64,000 bases of DNA from Nitrosomonas sp. (GCA_016708955.1 JADJES010000001.1:248001-312000), one strand, 5' to 3'. Counted from the first letter of the stretch, positions 8,711 through 18,264 are shown. Made by a program: numbers and translations. The notes: generated by a model from the sequence alone, not told the origin.

Positions 8711-9746
8711 TCAATCAAACATCGCTTCGACAAACTCTCTGGCGTCAAAGGGTCTTAAATCATCCAAGCCTTCGCCAACGCCAACAAAACGTAGTGCCGG
8801 CGGATTCTGTGGATATTGCCCGGCAATCGCTGCTACCACACCGCCTTTGGCGGTGCCGTCCAGCTTGGTCAGAACCAGGCCAGTTACATTCAGCGCTTCA
8901 TCAAAGGCCTTAACCTGTGTGATCGCATTCTGCCCGGTATTGGCATCCAGCACCAACAACACTTCGTGCGGCGCATCTGGCATAGCTTTGGCTATCACAC
9001 GTTTTACTTTTTTATTTCTTCCATTAAATGCAGTTGCGTGGTCAAACGTCCAGCGGTATCTGCCAGCACAATATCAATACCCCGTGCTTTGGCTGAATTG
9101 ACCGCATCAAAAATCACCGCCGCCGGGTCACTTTTTTTATCTGGATCACTATCGGGCGCAATCACGGTGATATTGTTCCGTTCGCCCCATACAATCAGTT
9201 GTTCGCGTGCCGCTGCGCGGAAGGTATCACCTGCGGCCAGCAATACCGATTTGCCTTGTGATTGGAAATATTTGGCAAGCTTGCCGATAGAAGTTGTTTT
9301 TCCCACGCCGTTGACACCTGTTATCATGATGACAAAAGGTTTTTGTATCGTGGTATCAAATGGTTGAACAAGCGGTTCCAACATGGCAACGAGCGATTCC
9401 TTAAGCGCTTGTTTTAATTGCACGGAATCCGTTAATGCATCGCGCCTCACTTGTTTGCGGAGATCTTCAAGTAATTGATGGGTTGCGGTGACTCCAATGT
9501 CGGAAGTTAACAAAATAGTTTCCAGTTCTTCGTAAAGCTCCTCGTCTATCTTGCCGCCTCCAAATAAGCTCGATAGCTGTTTACCCAAATGCTGCCGGGT
9601 GCGTGAGAGGCCTTGCTTGAGCTTGCCTGCTAAGCTCACTGATTCGGCTGACCTGGATCAGACTCAGACTCAGACTCGGCATTAGGTAAAACCGCCGCTT
9701 CAATGGGATCCTCAGGATTCTTTTTGGATTTAAAAAAACTAAACAT
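8711..9746 (-). CDS. ftsY: signal recognition particle receptor FtsY, frame-broken at two points
   Basis: FtsY is the membrane-associated SRP receptor GTPase. The main piece (9639-9004) has the N domain and the GTPase motifs GVNGVGKTTS, DTFRAAAREQL and DTAGR. The last 95 or so residues (to 8711) include TKLDGTAKGG and lie in another frame. The junction is A AAA AAG followed at once by TAA at about 9002-9012; a -1 shift there restores EEIKKVKRVIAKA exactly. The acidic, Ser/Glu-rich N-terminus (MFSFFKSKKNPEDP, from 9746) lies in a third frame, and the main piece could instead start at GTG 9639. ftsY is normally essential, so the breaks are either base-calling errors or, for the second, frameshifting. 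Confidence 0.85.
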
Positions 9747-9872
9747 TCTGGTAGGCTCTAATATGCATTGCAATTCTCAAAGCTTAATTTTATTCTGTTT
9801 ACACACACTTGGGTTAGTAAAAATGAAACCTGATCATCGTATTACTTTTTTCGCTTCTTTTCATTTTCCGGG

Positions 9873-11225
9873 TTGTTGCTATTATCGAGTCTGTTAATCT
9901 CATCGCCCGCGCTTGCCAATCCGCACGAGTATTTGCTCGATAATGGTTTGAAACTGATTGTAAAACAGGATCATCGCTCACCGGTCGTAGTGACACAGAT
10001 CTGGTACAAGGCGGGTAGCATTGATGAATTAAACGGCGTAACCGGGGTTGCGCATGTGCTGGAACATATGATGTTTAAAGGCACAGAAAAAGTGCCTAAT
10101 GGTGAATTCTCAAAGAAAATCGCCGCTGCGGGCGGGCGCGAGAATGCTTTCACCAGTTACGATTACACCGCTTACTATCAACAATTGCACAAACGCAGTT
10201 TGCCTATGGCGATGGAGTTGGAATCGGACCGGATGCGTAACTTGATCCTAACCGAGGAAGAGTTCTCAAAAGAAATCAAAGTGGTTATGGAAGAGAGGCG
10301 ATTACGCACGGATGATCAAGCGCGCTCTTTGTTGTATGAAAAAATGATGGCCATGGCTTACCAGGCGCATCCATACAAAAACCCCATCATTGGCTGGATG
10401 AACGATCTGGAAAATATGCGCGTAGAAGACGCGCAGGAATGGTATGACCGCTGGTACGCGCCAAATAATGCAACACTGGTTGTAGTCGGTGATGTTGATG
10501 CGGAGGAAGTGTTCAAACTGGCACAAAAAAACTACGGCACCATACAAAAGCATTCTTTGTTACCGATAAATGCCCGCAAACCGCAAACTGAGCCACCCCA
10601 GGTGGGCACCAAAAGGATAACAGTCAAAGCGCCGGCAGAATTGCCTTATCTAATTATGGGCTATCATGCCCCAGGAATTAAAAATGTAGCAACAGACTGG
10701 GAGCCTTACGCGTTGGAAATACTGGAAGGTGTGCTGGATGGTAATGCTTCGGCCAGATTGAACAAGTCATTGGTACGCGAGAATCAAATTGCCAATTCCG
10801 CAAGCGCTGGTTACGGAGCAATGGCCCGTGGTCCGAGTATCTTTTTTCTCAGCGCAGTGCCGCGTGCCGGTAAAACGGTGGTAGAACTGGAACAGGCATT
10901 ACGTGGCGAGATTGAGAAAATTATTAAAGAAGGTGTCACGGAAGAAGAACTTGCCCGGGTTAAAGCACAGGTTGTGGCTAGCCATGTATATCAACTTGAC
11001 TCGATTTATTCTCAAGCCATGCAGCTTGGAAGGCTGGAAAGTATGGGATTGTCATTTCGTGATGTTGATACCATACTGGAAAAACTGAAAGCAGTTACTG
11101 CCGAACAAATACGTGAGGTCACCAAAAAATATTTCAATGATGATAGTTTGACAGTAGCTGTGTTAGACCCGCAACCATTGGATAAAAAACTGCCCGCTAC
11201 GGCACCGGCTGGGCTCAGACATTGA
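9873..11225 (+). CDS. M16 family zinc peptidase (pitrilysin-like), exported
   Basis: The protein has about 450 residues. The inverted zinc motif HxxEH appears as HVLEH in VAHVLEHMMFKG, and the downstream glutamate lies in the ELESDRM region, as in the M16 family. Two M16 domains of about 200 residues each are present. The N-terminus LLSSLLISSPALA is a signal peptide, so it acts in the periplasm. The start is doubtful. TTG at 9873 gives a signal peptide without a charged end. An ATG at 9823 (MKPDHRITFFAS) would supply one but lies in another frame, which suggests an indel between 9830 and 9870. It diverges from ftsY; many relatives have two tandem M16 genes, here only one. Confidence 0.88.
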   Translation: MLLLSSLLISSPALANPHEYLLDNGLKLIVKQDHRSPVVVTQIWYKAGSIDELNGVTGVAHVLEHMMFKGTEKVPNGEFSKKIAAAGGRENAFTSYDYTAYYQQLHKRSLPMAMELESDRMRNLILTEEEFSKEIKVVMEERRLRTDDQARSLLYEKMMAMAYQAHPYKNPIIGWMNDLENMRVEDAQEWYDRWYAPNNATLVVVGDVDAEEVFKLAQKNYGTIQKHSLLPINARKPQTEPPQVGTKRITVKAPAELPYLIMGYHAPGIKNVATDWEPYALEILEGVLDGNASARLNKSLVRENQIANSASAGYGAMARGPSIFFLSAVPRAGKTVVELEQALRGEIEKIIKEGVTEEELARVKAQVVASHVYQLDSIYSQAMQLGRLESMGLSFRDVDTILEKLKAVTAEQIREVTKKYFNDDSLTVAVLDPQPLDKKLPATAPAGLRH

Positions 11226-11243
11226 GTTAATCGCATTCACCAA

Positions 11244-11288
11244 TTGCTCTGACAATTACTTTGATAAATCAAATTACTGTCAGAGCAA
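11244..11288. terminator. hairpin between converging genes
   Basis: Eleven-base arms (11244-11254 and 11278-11288) are perfectly complementary around a 23-nt loop. The hairpin lies between the M16 peptidase stop (11225) and the EF-hand gene stop (11321), so it may end both transcripts. T-rich sequence follows some 15 bases later on the plus strand. Confidence 0.6.
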
Positions 11289-11320
11289 ACTTGCGTTTTG
11301 TTTAGCCTGTTAAGCAATAT

Positions 11321-11713
11321 TTATTTTTTAGCATTGCCATGCGCGTGGCCGTCATCTTTCTGTTGATCGTGTTTGTGCATATGATCCATCATGCCGTGCA
11401 TTTCTGCTTCTTCCAGAAAGCCGTCTTTGTTGGCGTCCTTTTGATCAAACATAGCCTCATGGTGCTTCATAAACTCTTCCTTACTGATCTTGCCATCTTT
11501 ATTCAGATCCACTGAAGACATCATATGCGGACATTGATGGCCGTGGTGATCGCCGGACTTCATGTCACCGTGACCTGCCGTTTGCCCGCTTTGGTGTTGG
11601 TGTTGGTGGCCGCTGTCTTTAGTAGCATCAGCCGCGGAAGCAGTTGTTGCTCCGAGCGTAAATAAAAAAACAGTTCCAACAGCGACAGCAATCAAGTTTC
11701 TTTGGTGGAGCAT
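11321..11713 (-). CDS. periplasmic EF-hand calcium-binding protein, His-rich
   Basis: The 130-residue protein begins with a signal peptide (about 1-28, ending TTASAADA). Two EF-hand loops follow: DLNKDGKISKEE at about residues 69-80 and DANKDGFLEEAE at about 92-103, each with the D-x-[DN]-x-D-G pattern. The flanking regions are rich in histidine and lysine, so binding of transition metals besides calcium is possible. It is a single gene with no clear operon partners. The family call is firm; the physiological role is unknown. Confidence 0.85.
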   Translation of the reverse strand: MLHQRNLIAVAVGTVFLFTLGATTASAADATKDSGHQHQHQSGQTAGHGDMKSGDHHGHQCPHMMSSVDLNKDGKISKEEFMKHHEAMFDQKDANKDGFLEEAEMHGMMDHMHKHDQQKDDGHAHGNAKK

Positions 11714-11852
11714 CTTGTTTCTCCTAATAAAGTAATGAGTGAAAGATAAAATCTTCTTTCGATTTTTTAGAAATGAACATCCCGGGAGAGTTCGAAAAAC
11801 AGCTTCAATACCAGCGTAATACTATAAATGAGCATAAAGTAATGATGCGATT

Positions 11853-12398
11853 TCAAGCAACAATAAAATGCTGGCGGTAATATTTAAGTTCGTTGATGGA
11901 GTCGTAAATATCTGCTAGCGCTTCATGTTTACTTTCTTTGGTTAAGCCGGATGCTATTTCCGGCTTCCAGCGTTTGACCAGTTCTTTGAAGGTGCTGACA
12001 TCCAGATTGCGATAATGAAAATACGCCTCCAACTGTGGCATGGTGCGTACCATAAAGCGCCGATCCTGGCAGATTGAATTACCACACATGGGCGATACGC
12101 CGGAAGGCACATGCAATTTTAGAAATTCGATCATTTGCACTTCAACTTCAGTTTCGTTGAATCGAGAAGCTTTCACCTTGTCGATCAAACCCGATTTGGA
12201 ATGGGTAGATTTATTCCACTTGTCCATGCCGTCAAGCACTTCGTTCAATTGATGTACTACCAGAACGGGTCCTTCAGCGACTACATTTAATTGCGAGTCG
12301 GTAACAACCAAAGCCACTTCAATAATGCGATCAGTATCTGGATTGAGTCCGGTCATTTCCATATCGACCCAGATGAGGTTATTGTTATCTTGTGCCAT
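11853..12398 (-). CDS. orn: oligoribonuclease
   Basis: The 181-residue DEDDh exonuclease has motif I WVDMEMTGL (residues 10-18), motif II with GNSICQDRRFM near residue 105 and motif III with KHEALADIYDSI near 158-169. Orn degrades RNA dinucleotides, including pGpG from c-di-GMP breakdown, in the cytoplasm. That matters here because a GGDEF-EAL protein is encoded at 57.5 kb. It diverges from the M48 peptidase gene. Length and motifs are complete. Confidence 0.96.
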   Translation of the reverse strand: MAQDNNNLIWVDMEMTGLNPDTDRIIEVALVVTDSQLNVVAEGPVLVVHQLNEVLDGMDKWNKSTHSKSGLIDKVKASRFNETEVEVQMIEFLKLHVPSGVSPMCGNSICQDRRFMVRTMPQLEAYFHYRNLDVSTFKELVKRWKPEIASGLTKESKHEALADIYDSINELKYYRQHFIVA

Positions 12399-12551
12399 AA
12401 TTGTTTTGATTTTTTTGAATGCAATGCGTTTAATTGTGTCATATTGGCACTAGTCCGTCACTTTTAAAACAAAGAAGGAAATGCCGGTTCATTTTACAGC
12501 AATCATCTGATGATGAATGAATCCAAACTTTAGAGCTCAAATTATTTAATT

Positions 12552-13808
12552 ATGCAAACATTTACATTGGTTTTTCTTATCGCATTATTGCTCACTACAT
12601 CGACGCAAATTTGGCTGGCAATGAGGCATGCGCGTTATGTACGTGCCCATCAGGATAAAGTGCCGGAAGAATTCGCCAGCCAGATCAGTTTAAGTGATCA
12701 CCAAAAGGCTGCGGATTATACCTGTGCTAAAACACGTGCAGGATATCCAGGCATACTGCTGCATGTCTTGCTGTTGCTCGTTTTCACGTTGGGTGGCGGG
12801 CTGAACGCGTTAAGTGATTTCTGGGCAGGCTGGCTGAGTAACTCGTTGGCACATGGCATGGCGCTGATTATCAGCACCTTCTTTATCATAAGTGCCGCTG
12901 AGCTTCCGTTGAGTTATTACCGTACTTTTGTCATTGAAGAGCAATATGGATTCAATAAAATGACTCCGGCCATGTTTTTTACCGATCTGATCAAGCAAGC
13001 CGCGCTAGGTTTGTTACTGGGTGCGCCTTTGTTATTTTGTGTGCTGTGGCTGATGGAAAAAATGGGGGACAGTTGGTGGTTATATGCCTGGGTGGGTTGG
13101 ATTGCTTTCAATTTATTTATCTTGGCGATTTTCCCCACCTGGATTGCGCCGCTGTTCAATAAATTCACCCCGTTGGAAGATGCCACGCTCAAGACGCGCA
13201 TCGAGCAATTGATGAGCAAATGCGGTTTCAAAGCCAGCGGACTGTTCGTCATGGACGGCTCGCGCCGGAGTAATCACGGTAATGCGTATTTCACCGGATT
13301 TGGCAAAACCAAACGCATTGTGTTTTTCGATACCCTGCTGGCGCGCCTCAGTTCGGGTGAAATTGAAGCGGTACTGGCGCATGAATTGGGGCATTTCAAA
13401 CATCGGCATGTGATCAAGCGTATCGTGATTTCATTTGCAATGAGCCTGGCTTTTCTAGGAATATTGGGCTATTTAATGGAGCAAAGCTGGTTTTATGAAG
13501 GTTTGGGTGTTTCGGTCTCTACCGTGCCGTCAACCGCCATGGCATTGCTATTGTTTTTCCTAGTGATGCCGGTATTCACCTTCTTGCTGCAGCCGATATC
13601 GAGCATTTATTCACGCAAACATGAGTTTGAAGCGGATGCCTATGCTGCACAAAATTCATCGGCGGATGATCTAATCCATGCGCTGGTTAAGCTGTATCAG
13701 GATAATGCTGCGACACTCACGCCGGATCCTTTGCATTCTGCCTTTTATGACTCACATCCGCCGGCATCGATCCGTGTGGCGCACCTACAAAGTCAGGGAC
13801 AGTCATGA
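12552..13808 (+). CDS. M48 family CAAX-type membrane metallopeptidase (Ste24-like)
   Basis: The 418-residue protein has several membrane helices in the first 200 residues and the zinc motif HELGH (VLAHELGHFKHRH, about residues 276-288). The third ligand region SRKHEFEADAYAA lies near 353-365. This is the Ste24/HtpX superfamily with a CAAX-protease N-terminal domain, as in bacterial M48 peptidases of unknown substrate. Its stop overlaps the phhB start by four bases, so the M48, phhB and rsgA genes form one operon. Confidence 0.92.
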   Translation: MQTFTLVFLIALLLTTSTQIWLAMRHARYVRAHQDKVPEEFASQISLSDHQKAADYTCAKTRAGYPGILLHVLLLLVFTLGGGLNALSDFWAGWLSNSLAHGMALIISTFFIISAAELPLSYYRTFVIEEQYGFNKMTPAMFFTDLIKQAALGLLLGAPLLFCVLWLMEKMGDSWWLYAWVGWIAFNLFILAIFPTWIAPLFNKFTPLEDATLKTRIEQLMSKCGFKASGLFVMDGSRRSNHGNAYFTGFGKTKRIVFFDTLLARLSSGEIEAVLAHELGHFKHRHVIKRIVISFAMSLAFLGILGYLMEQSWFYEGLGVSVSTVPSTAMALLLFFLVMPVFTFLLQPISSIYSRKHEFEADAYAAQNSSADDLIHALVKLYQDNAATLTPDPLHSAFYDSHPPASIRVAHLQSQGQS

Positions 13809-14146
13809 ACAATACCGTATGTGACTTAACTTCCAAACAATGCAAACCATGCGAAGGCGGCGTACCGCCGCTATCTGCCACTGAAATTTCGGTCTTTTTG
13901 CAGCAAATCGAGGGGTGGCAATTACAAGATAAGCAAATCAGCAAAACCTATGCATTCAAGAATTACTATCAAACGATGGCTTTTGTGAATGCGGCCGCGT
14001 GGGTTTCCCATCGGGAAGATCATCATCCGGATATGATGGTTGGCTATAATCAATGCGTGGTCACCTATACAACGCATGCGATTGGCGGTTTATCCGAAAA
14101 TGATTTTATCTGCGCAGCCAAAATCGACAAGCTGTTTGCAATTTGA
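13805..14146 (+). CDS. phhB: pterin-4a-carbinolamine dehydratase
   Basis: The 113-residue protein matches the PCD/DCoH family. The signature REDHHPDMMVGYNQ lies at about residues 75-88, and the N-terminal part contains GWQLQDKQISKTYAFKNY. The enzyme dehydrates 4a-hydroxytetrahydrobiopterin, recycling pterin cofactor. No phenylalanine hydroxylase gene is adjacent, so the role may be in molybdopterin or other pterin metabolism. It overlaps both neighbours (M48 gene upstream, rsgA downstream). Confidence 0.93.
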   Translation: MNNTVCDLTSKQCKPCEGGVPPLSATEISVFLQQIEGWQLQDKQISKTYAFKNYYQTMAFVNAAAWVSHREDHHPDMMVGYNQCVVTYTTHAIGGLSENDFICAAKIDKLFAI

Positions 14147-15060
14147 GTATCCGCCAGAAAAACGCAAAGAATAGCGTTGAGTACTTAGCCGGACAGATTG
14201 TTGCCGCATATGGCAGGCACTTCTCCGTTGAAACGGAAAAAGGCGAAATTGTATCCTGTGTCATGCGTGGCAAGAAAGGCGGTGTGGCTTGCGGGGATCA
14301 GGTTGAATTACAGCTTACCACCACCGGGCAAGGTGTCATTGAATCGATAAAACCGCGTAAATCGCTGTTATACCGCAGTGACCCCTTCAAGGAAAAAATC
14401 ATTGCGGCCAATGTAACGCAAATCATCATAGTCGTGGCGGCAGTTCCCAGCTTTAGTGAGGAATTAATCAATCGTTGCCTGGTAGCCGTTGAGAGCGAAA
14501 ATATCGAAGTATTGATTGTACTGAATAAAGCCGATCTCACAGAACCCACTCAAGCAGCAATGAACATACTCTCGCTATACAAGGATCTTGGCTATCCTGT
14601 ACTGCAGCTAAGCGCCCTCAAAGATATTTCGGCGCTCCAACCCTATTTGCAAGGCCATCTCAGTGTCTTGGCTGGCCAATCGGGTATGGGCAAATCAACT
14701 TTGCTCAATGCGCTGATTCCGCAGGCCAAACGCGCCACCGCAGAAATCTCGGTAGCATTGGATTCCGGCTGCCACACCACCACCCATTCACAGCTTTACC
14801 ATGTGGACGCTAACAGCGACATCATCGACTCTCCCGGAATCCAGGAATTTGGCTTAAACCATATCAAAGATGAGAATCTGGCATGGGGTTTTATCGAATT
14901 TCTTCCTTATATCGGACAATGCAAGTTCAGCAACTGCCGCCATACCCGTGAACCCGGCTGTGCCGTGACACTGGCCGTACAAGCAGGAAAAATTCATCGC
15001 AAACGATTGGATTTTTATCATCGATTGTTGCGACATGAAAGCCTCGATACAAACGAGTAA
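14143..15060 (+). CDS. rsgA: small ribosomal subunit biogenesis GTPase RsgA
   Basis: The 305-residue protein has an N-terminal OB-fold, then a circularly permuted GTPase domain with G4 NKAD first, G1 GQSGMGKSTL and G3 DSPGIQEFG after it. A C-terminal zinc site follows (C-x4-C-x-H-x5-C in QCKFSNCRHTREPGC). RsgA checks 30S subunit maturation. The start is TTG at 14143, overlapping the phhB stop, because no in-frame ATG lies near it. Translation is probably coupled to phhB. Confidence 0.95.
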   Translation: MSIRQKNAKNSVEYLAGQIVAAYGRHFSVETEKGEIVSCVMRGKKGGVACGDQVELQLTTTGQGVIESIKPRKSLLYRSDPFKEKIIAANVTQIIIVVAAVPSFSEELINRCLVAVESENIEVLIVLNKADLTEPTQAAMNILSLYKDLGYPVLQLSALKDISALQPYLQGHLSVLAGQSGMGKSTLLNALIPQAKRATAEISVALDSGCHTTTHSQLYHVDANSDIIDSPGIQEFGLNHIKDENLAWGFIEFLPYIGQCKFSNCRHTREPGCAVTLAVQAGKIHRKRLDFYHRLLRHESLDTNE

Positions 15061-15217
15061 AAGAAATGCTGAATAACGCACTACCCTGGTAATAGTTGCA
15101 CGCCAGTTACAATAATGCGTTATTGACGCATCGCATCCTCTGCGGCAAGATGCGGACTGCATGACAATTCAGAAAAGCTGCTGTCATCGCTTCCAATCTT
15201 TTTAACTCATTAATCTT

Positions 15218-16600
15218 ATGACCATTATTCCCAATCGTCAGTGGGCATTGATTGCCGGTCCATTGCTCGCAATCGCTGTTGCAGCCGGCATGAATCAATC
15301 TGGCTGGGAAGGCCAAGCCTGCTGGACGGGCGCCGTGGCCATTCTGTGTGTTGTTTGGTGGATATTTGAACCGATCCCCATCCCTGCAACGGCTATTATT
15401 CCTTTGGCGGTTTTTCCACTCACTGGCGTTTTGCCGCAAGAGAAAATAGCTGCGGCGTATGGCAGTGAACTGATTTTATTAATGCTCGGTGGTTTCATTT
15501 TATCGGCAGCGATGGAGCGTTCCGGTGCGCACCGCCGGATTGCACTTGGGATGGTCAATGTAATCGGCGGAACCAGTAGCCGCCGTATTGTGCTGGGGTT
15601 TATGGCGGCGACAGCGGCGCTGAGCATGTGGATATCAAATACCGCAACGGTGTTAATGATGCTGCCGATTGCATTGGCCGTTATCGCGCAAAGTCCCGAC
15701 AAGAAATTAGCCATTCCACTGTTACTGGCGATTGCTTATGGCAGCAGCATCGGCGGTTTAGGCACGCCGATCGGCACACCGCCAAATCTGGTTTTCATGC
15801 AGCAATATGAGAGTTTTACCGGAACAGCAGTGAGTTTCTCGCAATGGATGAGCTGGGGTCTGCCGGTGGTACTGATTTTCTTGCCGATTGCCGGATTATG
15901 GCTAACGCGCAAACTGGATTACCGGGGTGAATTGACGATCCCGCCTGCGGGTGACTGGCGCCCGGAAGAACGTCGCGTGCTAATCATTTTTGGTTTGACC
16001 GCGTTGGCCTGGGTAACGCGTCTTGAACCTTTCGGTGGCTGGAGCACTTGGCTGAGTCTGAAAGGTGCTAACGATGCGATTGTTGCGCTAGTTGCCGTGG
16101 TGATTCTATTTCTGGTACCGAATGGGCGTGGCGGAAAATTGATCGACTGGGAATCCGCAGAACGTGTGCCCTGGGGTATCCTGATTTTGTTTGCCGCTGG
16201 CATTGCCATTGCCCAGGCGTTTGTCGAATCCGGGCTATCCCGCGCGATCGCCGATCAATTGGCTGTTCTCGCCAGCCTGCATCCGCTCGTGATGATCACG
16301 ACCATCGCACTGACTGTCACTTTCCTGACCGAAGCCACCAGCAACACCGCAACCACGATATTACTGATGCCGATCCTGGCGTCCGCTGCACTTGGCGCAG
16401 GGATCGACCCTGCTCTATTGATGGTACCTGCCGCGATGAGTGCGAGCTGCGCCTTCATGTTGCCGGTTGCCACTGCGCCGAACGCCATTGTATTCAGCAG
16501 CGGTCATGTCACCATCGCCAATATGGTTCGAGAAGGGTTGACGTTGAATTTAATCGGGGTGGTGGTGATTACTCTGGTTTGCTATTTCTTGGTGATGTAA
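15218..16600 (+). CDS. DASS (SLC13) family anion symporter
   Basis: The 460-residue polytopic protein has about 11-12 hydrophobic helices. The hairpin motif SNTATVLMMLPIA (about residues 139-151) and the repeated SNTATTILLMPI (about 380-391) are the two substrate- and sodium-binding SNT motifs of the divalent anion/Na+ symporter family. GLGTPIGTPPNLV is also typical. Substrates in the family are dicarboxylates, sulfate or phosphate; which one is carried here cannot be read from the sequence. It is transcribed alone. Confidence 0.9.
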   Translation: MTIIPNRQWALIAGPLLAIAVAAGMNQSGWEGQACWTGAVAILCVVWWIFEPIPIPATAIIPLAVFPLTGVLPQEKIAAAYGSELILLMLGGFILSAAMERSGAHRRIALGMVNVIGGTSSRRIVLGFMAATAALSMWISNTATVLMMLPIALAVIAQSPDKKLAIPLLLAIAYGSSIGGLGTPIGTPPNLVFMQQYESFTGTAVSFSQWMSWGLPVVLIFLPIAGLWLTRKLDYRGELTIPPAGDWRPEERRVLIIFGLTALAWVTRLEPFGGWSTWLSLKGANDAIVALVAVVILFLVPNGRGGKLIDWESAERVPWGILILFAAGIAIAQAFVESGLSRAIADQLAVLASLHPLVMITTIALTVTFLTEATSNTATTILLMPILASAALGAGIDPALLMVPAAMSASCAFMLPVATAPNAIVFSSGHVTIANMVREGLTLNLIGVVVITLVCYFLVM

Positions 16601-16638
16601 CGTAAGTGTCCAATGCTACCACCTGTTATTCATCCCGT

Positions 16639-16750
16639 TTAAGGAAGCTCTGATTAAATTGATTACATTCATGGTTCGACAATCTCACCACGAACGTAAT
16701 CAATAGATTACCGGTCGTCCTGTCGAAGGACTTTATCAGAGATTCCTTAA
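16639..16750. repeat. MITE-like element with 16-bp terminal inverted repeats
   Basis: The ends 16639-16654 and 16735-16750 are inverted repeats with 15 of 16 bases matching (TTAAGGAAGCTCTGAT against TTAAGGAATCTCTGAT). An inner pair (GATTAC..GTAATC) lets the whole 112 bp fold into a long stem. There is no coding capacity. It abuts the IS110 copy that begins at 16758. Confidence 0.7.
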
Positions 16751-16757
16751 GGGCGAC

Positions 16758-17013
16758 TCTAACGCACATTGCAGTAGACGCCACCCCTGATCATGAAAGA
16801 AACTTTGAGGTGGGAGGTGGCGGGGAGAGGTCGCACAGATTTTTTGGTGACTTGATCCCGCACTCTAACGTGACCCGCCGAACTGACTCGACCCGGATTG
16901 CTTCCATAGAGAGCGCACGTTAAACAGGCCGAAGGCAGATAATTGCCTTCAGGCATTTTCAGTTCCGGCATCCGCCGCCTTCCATTCACGAGTATAAATT
17001 GAATGGAGGAATT
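16758..17013 (+). ncRNA. candidate bridge RNA region of IS110 copy A
   Basis: About 256 conserved non-coding bases precede the recombinase ATG. In the IS110 group the long left non-coding end encodes a structured bridge RNA that pairs with donor and target DNA. Local inverted repeats are visible (GCCGAAGGCAGATAATTGCC near 16930). The same block is kept in copy B. The assignment rests on family knowledge and position; I did not fold it or define guide loops. Confidence 0.4.
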
Positions 17014-18175
17014 ATGGAATTGGTCGCGCTTTACAAACGTGTTATTGGACTCGATGTGCATCAAGCACAGATTACGGCCTGCGACTGATCGAAGAATGCG
17101 ACGGTTTGATACGAATTGAGCAGCGTCAATTTGGTACATTCAAGAAAGACCGACGCGCGGCGCAGTGGGTGGTTCAATTGCAGCCTGACGAAGTTGTGAT
17201 GGAAAGCACCGGCATCTACTGGAAAAGTCCTTACGCGGCATTGGAGGCGGCAGGCATTCGTGCAAAGTCGGAACGCCCGGCATGTCAAAAATGTTCCCGG
17301 ACGCAAAACAGATATCAACGATGCACAATGGCTGGCAACGTTGTCGCGTGCCGGATTGCTGCGTGCATCGTTTATTCCGCCCGCAAAAATGCGCGAATTG
17401 CGTTTGATTGCCGGGCAAGGAGGGGACCGGACAGCTTGCATCTGAAAAGAATCGTTTAACAAGATTCTCGCCATGGCGGCATACGCCTGGGTGTCGTGGT
17501 CAGCGATGTTCATGGACAATCGGCCCGCGCCATGATCAAGGCGCTTATCGCAAACAAAATGCCCAGGGGTTTTGAAATTCGCATCACGACGGCCAAAGCC
17601 AGCCGTGAAGAATTGTTCGATGCCTTGCAGGGAGAATTAACCGAAAGCCACCGCTTCGTGCTCAATGAATTGATGAGCATATCGAGGAAATCGACACGAT
17701 CGCTCGGTTTGACCAACGCTTGCGCCGGACTGGAAGACAAACTGGCTGGTGTTACGCAAACCGCCGGTGTCGTCTCACGGCGGGCCATGCTGCTGGTAGA
17801 AATCGGCAACATGGATGCCTTTGGCAGCGCGGATCGCCTGTGTTCTGGGTTGGTATCTGTCCAGGCAATAACGAATCAGCAGGTAAGCATAAATCCGGGC
17901 GGACGCAAAGGCAACGCTTATGTTCGTCGTCTTCTGTGATTTGCTCACGCTGCCAGCCGAACCACTTCTGCTTTTAAAGCAAAGTTCAGCCCTCATCGTG
18001 CGCCGGGATACAAGCGCGCCTGTGGCCTGGGACACAAATTTACGCCATCTTCTTCATGTTCAAGCGGCGCGACATTACCGGGACAGCGCCACTGCTATGA
18101 GAAACTTGGTTCAGCGTAATGCACGTTGGATCAAAACGCTGATTCAACACGGCTTTATCAAAACAGCGCGCCTAA
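17014..18175 (+). pseudogene. IS110 recombinase, copy A, multiply frameshifted
   Basis: The gene begins MELVALYKRVIGLDVHQAQI at ATG 17014, with GGAGG nearby upstream. Later pieces in other frames include VVMESTGIYWKSPYAALEAA (17200 region), GRKTDINDAQWLATLSRAGL (17300 region) and the C-terminal transposase_20 part (17760-17890), then HGFIKTAR before the stop at 18173. The DEDD residues D (GLDVH), E (MESTG) and D (TDINDAQ) are present but in different frames. At least six indels against copy B are visible, so this copy as given cannot make protein. Confidence 0.85.
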
Positions 18176-18264
18176 TTTGCGCCAATTGTTATATGGTCTT
18201 AGCTGGCCAGGATTACTTGCGCCTGTTTAGTGGTTTCTTTCACGTTAAAAATTCAAAGTTCTCG

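Larger units (their letters stand above)
16758..18249 (+). mobile_element. IS110 family element, copy A
   Basis: The boundaries come from alignment with the inverted copy at 36964-38506. Both copies begin TCTAACGCACATTGC and end TTTCACGTTAAA, and similarity stops sharply outside. There are no terminal inverted repeats, as expected for IS110. The element has a non-coding left part of about 256 bases and then a DEDD recombinase gene broken by several indels. The copies differ mainly by scattered single-base indels. Confidence 0.88.
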
